Below, one piece after another: positions 14,876 to 18,885 of a stretch of 18,885 bases of DNA. This DNA comes from Alphaproteobacteria bacterium. GTDB taxonomy: Bacteria > Pseudomonadota > Alphaproteobacteria > Sphingomonadales > Sphingomonadaceae. The stretch is taken from assembly GCA_016650315.1 (NCBI GenBank), contig JAENVZ010000112.1, forward strand, positions 1-18,885, read 5' to 3'. Under the pieces are notes generated by a model. The model was not told where the DNA came from, searched no databases, and was given only the letters and a program-made list of their open reading frames with translations. Numbering within the stretch: position 1 is the first letter of the stretch; every line of letters begins with the position of its first letter. Made by a program: the position numbers and the translations under genes.

Positions 14876-14931
14876 CCGTTCGTCCCGAGCGAAGTCGAGG
14901 GACGTGTCTCGACTTCGCTCGGCACGAACGG
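14876..14931. repeat. Dispersed inverted repeat, copy 1 (sphingomonad-type palindrome)
   Basis: Arms of 24 bases (14876-14899 and 14908-14931) pair with one mismatch around an eight-base loop GGACGTGT. The outer core reads CCGTTCGT and the inner core CGAGCGAAGTCGAG. The element fills most of the 78 bases between fabI and aroC and ends ten bases before the aroC ATG, so its 3' arm lies against the ribosome-binding region. A T run lies before it, not after it, so it does not look like a normal plus-strand terminator. A second copy in the opposite orientation begins at 18815. Confidence 0.85.
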
Positions 14932-14941
14932 AATGGTGAGT

Positions 14942-16009
14942 ATGTCCTATAACAGCTTCGGCCGCGTCTTTCGTTTTTCGACCTGGGGGGAAAGCCACGG
15001 CCCCGCCATTGGTGCGGTCGTCGATGGCTGCCCGCCGGGATTGGCGTTGAACGAAGCAGACATCCAGCCTTTTCTCGACAAACGACGACCCGGCACATCG
15101 AAATTCACGACGCAACGTCAGGAACCCGACCAGGTCCGCATCCTGTCGGGCGTGTTCGAAGGCAAGACAACGGGCACGCCGATTTCCCTGATGATCGACA
15201 ATGTGGATCAGCGGTCGAAGGATTATTCCGACGTCGCCAAATCCTATCGTCCCGGCCATGCCGATTATGCCTATGACGCCAAATACGGTTTCCGGGACTA
15301 TCGCGGCGGCGGCCGATCGAGCGCGCGGGAAACCGCCAGCCGAGTAGCTGCGGGCGCTGTCGCGCGGCTGGTGATCCCGGACGTCGATATTTTTGCCTAT
15401 GTGACCGAAATCGGCGGCGACGCCATTGATTTTGCGAACTTCGATCCGGCCGAGATCGGCAATAATCCGTTTTTCTGTCCTGATGCGAAGGCCGCTGCAC
15501 GCTGGGAAAAGCTGGTCGATGGCGCACGCAAGGATGGATCATCGCTGGGCGCGGTCGTCGAATGCGTCGCAACCGGGGTTCCGGCTGGCTGGGGCGCCCC
15601 GCTTTACGCCAAGCTCGACAGCGAACTCGCCGCCGCAGCCATGTCGATCAATGCGGTCAAAGGCGTTGAAATCGGCGATGGCTTTGCCGCTGCCCGTCTG
15701 CGCGGGGAGGAAAACGCCGATCCCATGCATCCCGGCGAGGATGGCCCGGTATTCGAGGCAAACCATGCGGGCGGCATTGCAGGCGGCATTTCCACAGGAC
15801 AACCGGTGAAGCTCCGCGTGGCGTTCAAACCGACCAGTTCCATCCTGATCCCCGTCGAAACCATCGACCGTGAAGGGGAAGCAAGCCAGATCATCACCAA
15901 AGGCCGCCACGATCCCTGTGTGGGCATTCGCGGCGTACCTGTTGTCGAGGCGATGATGGCGCTGGTGCTGGCGGATCAGAAGCTGCTGCACCGGGCGCAG
16001 TGCGGTTGA
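14942..16009 (+). CDS. aroC: Chorismate synthase
   Basis: Converts 5-enolpyruvylshikimate 3-phosphate to chorismate, the final shikimate-pathway step, using reduced FMN as a catalyst. The 355-residue protein has all three family signatures: [18 protein letters not shown] near residues 16-33, the [14 protein letters not shown] and [12 protein letters not shown] blocks near 105-137, and the C-terminal [24 protein letters not shown], of which RHDPC is diagnostic. ATG at 14942 gives the standard [11 protein letters not shown] start; an ATG at 14933 would add three residues. The ribosome site is weak, and the inverted repeat lies immediately upstream, which may affect initiation. It follows fabI by 78 bases on the same strand. 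Confidence 0.97.
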   Translation: MSYNSFGRVFRFSTWGESHGPAIGAVVDGCPPGLALNEADIQPFLDKRRPGTSKFTTQRQEPDQVRILSGVFEGKTTGTPISLMIDNVDQRSKDYSDVAKSYRPGHADYAYDAKYGFRDYRGGGRSSARETASRVAAGAVARLVIPDVDIFAYVTEIGGDAIDFANFDPAEIGNNPFFCPDAKAAARWEKLVDGARKDGSSLGAVVECVATGVPAGWGAPLYAKLDSELAAAAMSINAVKGVEIGDGFAAARLRGEENADPMHPGEDGPVFEANHAGGIAGGISTGQPVKLRVAFKPTSSILIPVETIDREGEASQIITKGRHDPCVGIRGVPVVEAMMALVLADQKLLHRAQCG

Positions 16010-16022
16010 TAGGCTAGCCCAT

Positions 16023-16096
16023 ATTCCTGCGAAAGCAGGAACCCAGGGCCATAAGCGCCGCGAGAGAGATTCTAGGCTCCTGTTTTCGCAGAAGCA
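16023..16096. repeat. Dispersed inverted repeat of a second family (TTCCTGCGAAAGCAGGAA type)
   Basis: The left part holds a perfect seven-pair hairpin TTCCTGC-GAAA-GCAGGAA at 16024-16041. A diverged inverted copy lies at about 16071-16095, CTCCTGTTTTCGCAGAAGC on this strand. Aligned as complements, 18 of 25 positions match and all differences are transitions, so the full element is a long imperfect palindrome with a spacer of about 23 bases. It fills most of the 113-base gap between aroC and the symporter gene. I recall this kind of sequence from intergenic regions of other sphingomonads, but that has not been checked. Confidence 0.75.
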
Positions 16097-16122
16097 CGGT
16101 TGAGCGATAGGGAGATGCTTTG

Positions 16123-17481
16123 ATGACCGACAGCAATTCATCCGCTGGGGCGAAGGGCGGAATTTCCCTTCAGTGGCAGATGCTGATCGGCTTTCTGACC
16201 GGCCTGACGCTGGGCCTGATCGCGCATGTTGCCGCATCCGACGCGCAATGGGTCAAGACCGTCATTACCTATGTGACCGGACCCATCGGCCAGATATTCC
16301 TTCGCCTGCTGTTCATGCTGGTCATTCCGTTGCTGTTTTCGGCTTTGGTGATCGGTATCGCGGAAATGGGCGAAATCCGTTCGCTGCGGCGCGTGGGCAT
16401 GCGGACGCTGATCTATACCTTTGTCGTATCCAGCATCGCGGTGATCGTCAGTCTGGCCGTCGTGAACCTGATCAGACCCGGTGACGGCGTCGATCCGGCG
16501 GTGGCGCATCAATTGCTGTCCAGCGCTGGCGAAGGGGCAAAGGCCATCGTCAGGCAATCGGGCGAAAGCGTGTCGGGCATTGATGCGCTGGTCAACATCG
16601 TGCCGTCCAACATCGTCGCGGCGATGAGCGCCAACGACATATTGGCGGTGATGTTCTTTGCCCTGTTCTTCGGCATCGGGCTGGTGCTGGTGCAGACACC
16701 CAATTCACGGGCGCTGAAGGACGTGATCGAGGGCGTCTTTGAAATCGCCATGCGCCTGATCGGTATCGTCATCAAGCTGGCGCCGCTGGCCATTGCCTGC
16801 TTCATGTTCAATCTGGCTGCATTATTTGGCTGGGACTTGCTGGTGCGTCTGTCGGCCTATGTTGGTGTTGTTTTGCTGGCGCTGGCCATTCAGATGTTCG
16901 TCGTATTTTCGCTGCTGCTTGTGGTGCTGGCGAAGAAATCTCCGCTTACCTTCTTCCGTCAGGTGCAGGAAGCGATCGTCATGGCCTTTGCCACCGCATC
17001 GTCCAACGCGACCCTGCCGACGGCGCTGCGCGTTGCCGATGAGCAATTGAAGCTGCCGCCCAAGGTTGCCCGATTCGTGCTGACCATCGGCGCGACCGCG
17101 AACCAGAATGGCACCGCGATGTTCGAAGGCGTGACCGTCATTTTCCTGGCGCAATTTTTCGGTGTCGACCTGACGCTTGGCCAGCAGTTGATGGTGATGC
17201 TGGTATGCATATTGGGCGGAATTGGCACGGCAGGCGTTCCGGCGGGGTCGCTGCCGGTCGTCGCGTTGATTCTGGGGATGGTCGGTGTGCCGCCAGAGGG
17301 CATCGGACTGGTGCTGGGCGTCGACCGTTTCCTCGATATGTGCCGCACCACGTTGAACGTTACAGGCGATCTGGTCGCAGCGACGGTGATCTCGGCGGGT
17401 GAAAAGGACTGGAACCCGGAAGAGCCGACGCTGTCCGACGATGAGCGGATAGCCCGGTTGCCCGAAGTGCAGAGCAACTGA
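16123..17481 (+). CDS. Dicarboxylate/amino acid:cation symporter (DAACS family, GltP/DctA-like)
   Basis: A 452-residue inner-membrane symporter of the glutamate/C4-dicarboxylate family, importing an acidic substrate with Na+ or H+. Hairpin 1 carries the serine-rich tip TASSNATLP at 291-299. TM7 carries ATANQNGTAMFEG with N327-Q-N-G-T331, where the usual motif is NMDGT. Hairpin 2 has GTAGVPAGSLP at 368-378. TM8 has D405-x-x-R408-T409..N412-V-x-G-D416, matching the substrate-carboxylate and sodium residues of GltPh (D394, R397, N401, D405). The R408 position favours an acidic substrate over a neutral one. ATG at 16123 has AGGGAG eight bases upstream; a TTG directly before it is less likely. The exact substrate and coupling ion cannot be decided. 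A strong hairpin follows the stop. Confidence 0.92.
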   Translation: MTDSNSSAGAKGGISLQWQMLIGFLTGLTLGLIAHVAASDAQWVKTVITYVTGPIGQIFLRLLFMLVIPLLFSALVIGIAEMGEIRSLRRVGMRTLIYTFVVSSIAVIVSLAVVNLIRPGDGVDPAVAHQLLSSAGEGAKAIVRQSGESVSGIDALVNIVPSNIVAAMSANDILAVMFFALFFGIGLVLVQTPNSRALKDVIEGVFEIAMRLIGIVIKLAPLAIACFMFNLAALFGWDLLVRLSAYVGVVLLALAIQMFVVFSLLLVVLAKKSPLTFFRQVQEAIVMAFATASSNATLPTALRVADEQLKLPPKVARFVLTIGATANQNGTAMFEGVTVIFLAQFFGVDLTLGQQLMVMLVCILGGIGTAGVPAGSLPVVALILGMVGVPPEGIGLVLGVDRFLDMCRTTLNVTGDLVAATVISAGEKDWNPEEPTLSDDERIARLPEVQSN

Positions 17482-17495
17482 AGGCAGGATGCAAA

Positions 17496-17522
17496 AAGGG
17501 CGGCCCCAACGGAGCCGCCCTT
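17496..17522. terminator. Bidirectional intrinsic terminator between the symporter gene and rplL
   Basis: AAGGGCGGC (17496-17504) and GCCGCCCTT (17514-17522) form a nine-pair GC-rich stem with a nine-base loop. Read on the minus strand it is followed by TTTTTGC, a classical U tract, so it terminates the rplJ-rplL transcript, whose last stop is at 17571. On the plus strand it is followed by TTCTCT, which is weaker but adequate for the symporter transcript. Confidence 0.88.
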
Positions 17523-17570
17523 CTCTATCCCGTCCATCCCGCCCCGTTCGGGACGCAATGGCCAATCGGA

Positions 17571-17942
17571 TTACTTCAGTTCGACGGTCGCGCCGGCGGC
17601 TTCGAGCTGAGCCTTCAGCTTCTCGGCTTCTTCCTTGTTCACGCCTTCCTTGACGGCCTTCGGCGCGCCTTCGACCAGCGCCTTGGCTTCGGTCAGGCCG
17701 AGCTGCGTGATGGTGCGGACTTCCTTGATGACGTTGATCTTCTTGCCGCCATCGCCGGTCAGGATGACGTCGAATTCGGTCTGTTCTTCAACAACTGGAG
17801 CAGCAGCAGCGGCCGGACCAGCAACCGCAACGGCGGCGGCGGCGGAAACGCCCCACTTTTCTTCCAGAGCCTTGGACAATTCAGCGGCTTCCAGAACGGT
17901 CAGTTCGGAAAGCTTTTCTACGAGCGTGTTAATGTCTGCCAT
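17571..17942 (-). CDS. rplL: 50S ribosomal protein L7/L12
   Basis: Stalk protein of the large subunit; dimers bind the C-terminal helix of L10 and recruit translation GTPases. The 123-residue protein has the N-terminal dimerisation domain ([22 protein letters not shown], about 1-30, in two parts), an Ala/Pro-rich hinge (33-50), and the C-terminal domain with [18 protein letters not shown] and [14 protein letters not shown], ending in VELK. ATG at 17942 is preferred because GGAG lies eight bases upstream and the family starts MAD; an upstream in-frame ATG at 17978 has no support. It lies 59 bases after rplJ on the same strand, as in almost all bacteria. The high-expression codon choice fits a ribosomal gene. 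Confidence 0.98.
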   Translation of the reverse strand: MADINTLVEKLSELTVLEAAELSKALEEKWGVSAAAAVAVAGPAAAAAPVVEEQTEFDVILTGDGGKKINVIKEVRTITQLGLTEAKALVEGAPKAVKEGVNKEEAEKLKAQLEAAGATVELK

Positions 17943-18001
17943 GTTACTATCTCCATATCGGGGCGCATCTGGCCCCATGTGTTTCAGTCAAATCGAAAAA
18001 A

Positions 18002-18517
18002 TCAGGCTGCGTCTTTGGTTGCATAGGCATTGAAGACCCGCGCAAGCTGTCCGGCCGGCGCCTGGATGACCTGTACGACCTTGGTTGCAGGTGCCTGAAT
18101 CAGGCCTACAATCTTCGCACGCAGTTCATCGAGCGACGGCAGCGATGCCAGCGCCTTCACGCCTTCGACGTCAAGCAGGGTATCCCCCATCGCACCGCCG
18201 ACAATTTCAAACTTGTCATTGGTCTTGGCGAAATCGACGGCGACCTTTGCGGCCGCTACCGGATCCGACGATGTGGCGAGCGCTGTCGGACCAGTCAGCA
18301 GAGTGCCGAGCTGTTCGTAAGCGGTGCCTGTGACGGCGATCTTGGCGAGACGGTTCTTCGTTACCTTATAGCTGGCGCCCGCATCACGCATTTTCGCCCG
18401 CAGATCAGTTGACTGAGCCACGGTGAGGCCAAGATTGCGTGTGACCACAACAACCCCGATCTCCGCGAACGTGTCGTGAAGGGTGGTAACCAGCTCGGCT
18501 TTTTGAGCACGATCCAT
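18002..18517 (-). CDS. rplJ: 50S ribosomal protein L10
   Basis: Base of the L7/L12 stalk; binds 23S rRNA and carries the L7/L12 dimers on its C-terminal helix. The 171-residue protein has [10 protein letters not shown] at the start, the conserved [12 protein letters not shown] block at 50-61, LTGPTAL at 74-80 and an Ala-rich C-terminal helix (from about 130) for L7/L12 binding. ATG at 18517 is decided by GGAGA seven bases upstream; the frame remains open for 21 codons further without a ribosome site. The L10-L7/L12 complex normally represses its own operon by binding the leader RNA, and a matching leader structure lies about 200 bases upstream. rplK and rplA, usually just before it, are outside the window. 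Confidence 0.97.
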   Translation of the reverse strand: MDRAQKAELVTTLHDTFAEIGVVVVTRNLGLTVAQSTDLRAKMRDAGASYKVTKNRLAKIAVTGTAYEQLGTLLTGPTALATSSDPVAAAKVAVDFAKTNDKFEIVGGAMGDTLLDVEGVKALASLPSLDELRAKIVGLIQAPATKVVQVIQAPAGQLARVFNAYATKDAA

Positions 18518-18717
18518 GCCATTCTCCACTCTAGCGCGGACGGACCATCCGCCCGCGCGGTTAAGCAACAGGGTGGCCAAAACCGGCCCTGCCGCCTGTC
18601 CGAGGGGAATGTTGCCTGGCCTTCGATCCGAAGTGTCCCGTCCCCGAATGGGGACAAACCAAGGAACTTAGGCAGACCCGGCGCGCCGCTCTGTCAGCGA
18701 ACCGGTAAAAACTTTCC
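18518..18717 (-). other. Untranslated region between the L10 leader and rplJ, with small hairpins
   Basis: No gene is seen here. On the minus strand it contains a six-pair hairpin GTCCCC-ATTC-GGGGAC (18640-18655) and a five-pair hairpin CTTCG-GAT-CGAAG (18621-18633), then the ribosome site of rplJ. Neither hairpin is followed by a U tract, so they are not clear terminators. They may be part of the folding that couples leader binding to rplJ translation, which is only inferred. Confidence 0.45.
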
Positions 18718-18773
18718 CCGTCTTGGCAGGAGATTAAGGAGGGCAAATTCCCTCCACCTGCTGTCTCGGACGG
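18718..18773 (-). ncRNA. L10 leader: autoregulatory mRNA structure of the rplJ-rplL operon
   Basis: On the minus strand this stretch folds into three nested stems of the ribosomal L10 leader type. An outer stem pairs CCGTC (18769-18773) with GACGG (18718-18722). A middle stem pairs GCAGG (18757-18761) with CCTGC (18726-18730). A terminal hairpin pairs GGAGGG (18750-18755) with CCCTCC (18738-18743) around a six-base loop. The CGAGACAGCAGGTGG and CTGCCAAGACGG segments resemble the conserved internal-loop sequences of L10 leaders. Known leaders of this class bind the L10-(L12)4 complex and lower translation of rplJ-rplL. It lies about 200 bases before the rplJ start, as expected for proteobacteria. 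Confidence 0.8.
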
Positions 18774-18814
18774 TATCAACGAGGACCGAAGTCCCCGACG
18801 ATCTCACCTCAACT

Positions 18815-18885
18815 CCGTTCGTGTCGAGCGAAGTTGAGACATGCCAGCGCTACATCAACGTCCCTCGATTTCGCTCGGGACAAAC
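18815..18885. repeat. Dispersed inverted repeat, copy 2, opposite orientation, cut by window end
   Basis: Arms 18817-18838 and 18864-18885 match as complements at 17 of 22 positions. Read 5' to 3' on the plus strand, it aligns with the reverse complement of copy 1 (14876-14931): GTTCGTG, CGAGCGAAGT, GAGACA, CGTCCCTCGA, TTCGCTCGGGAC and AAC occur in the same order. Compared with copy 1, the centre has about 17 extra bases between GAGACA and CGTCCCTCG. The far end of the right arm lies at the edge of the window. It lies upstream of the L10 leader, probably in the rplA-rplJ spacer. Confidence 0.75.

Noticed and set aside
14207..15259. 350-codon minus-strand open frame across fabI and aroC
   Set aside because: It crosses two well-identified genes and the inverted repeat between them, and has no domain-like segment.
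1..18885. CRISPR array, prophage, insertion sequence, integron or defence island
   Set aside because: No regularly spaced direct repeats, transposase or integrase motifs, tRNA-linked attachment sites or phage genes were seen. Gene content is core metabolic and envelope genes.

Overview
This window looks like ordinary chromosomal core sequence from an alphaproteobacterium, most likely a member of the Sphingomonadaceae (Sphingobium/Sphingomonas/Sphingopyxis type). The evidence is high GC with GC-rich third positions, the protein families present, and two kinds of dispersed intergenic inverted repeat that resemble repeats I recall from sphingomonads: the GTTCGT..CGAGCGAAGTCGAG type and the TTCCTGCGAAAGCAGGAA type. 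There is no phage, transposase, integrase, CRISPR array, toxin-antitoxin pair or recognisable defence gene. No tRNA or rRNA gene was seen.

Layout. Positions 1-2368 (+): the end of an S41 C-terminal processing peptidase, dsbB, a Coq7-type demethoxyubiquinone hydroxylase whose start overlaps the dsbB stop, and two related exported proteins of unknown function with matching cysteine pairs. Positions 2410-5289: a membrane-anchored SxxK serine hydrolase (-) facing away from a small cysteine-containing membrane or exported protein (+), then a DUF1232 membrane protein (-) facing away from a dipeptide-epimerase-like enolase-superfamily enzyme (+). The last two genes are 27 bp apart. Positions 5296-8824 (-): an MscS-type channel, a LapG-like periplasmic cysteine protease, and a CNNM/CorC-type membrane protein with CBS domains. 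Positions 8972-9652 (+): a Gly-zipper/OmpA lipoprotein. Positions 9710-12023 (-): pdxH, a CDF metal efflux transporter and a PhzF-like enzyme, joined by two 4-bp stop/start overlaps. Positions 12143-17481 (+): a type II J-domain protein, a YihY/BrkB membrane protein, fabI, aroC and a dicarboxylate/amino-acid symporter. Positions 17571-18517 (-): rplJ and rplL, preceded by an L10-type autoregulatory leader and followed by a strong terminator.

How the genes relate. The first cluster deals with envelope protein quality and quinone chemistry: DsbB passes electrons to ubiquinone, Coq7 makes ubiquinone, and two secreted proteins with paired cysteines follow. The pdxH-CDF-phzF and J-protein-BrkB-fabI-aroC runs are compact core operons. 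The envelope genes at 5296-9652 (channel, protease, CorC-like protein, lipoprotein) are neighbours without a clear common pathway.

I do not see a new multi-gene system here. The observations most worth a second look are the tandem C-x10-C secreted proteins beside dsbB, two oppositely oriented copies of one inverted repeat (one with about 17 extra central bases), a sodium-site substitution in the symporter, the shared palindromic ribosome binding site, and the LapG-like protease without a visible partner.
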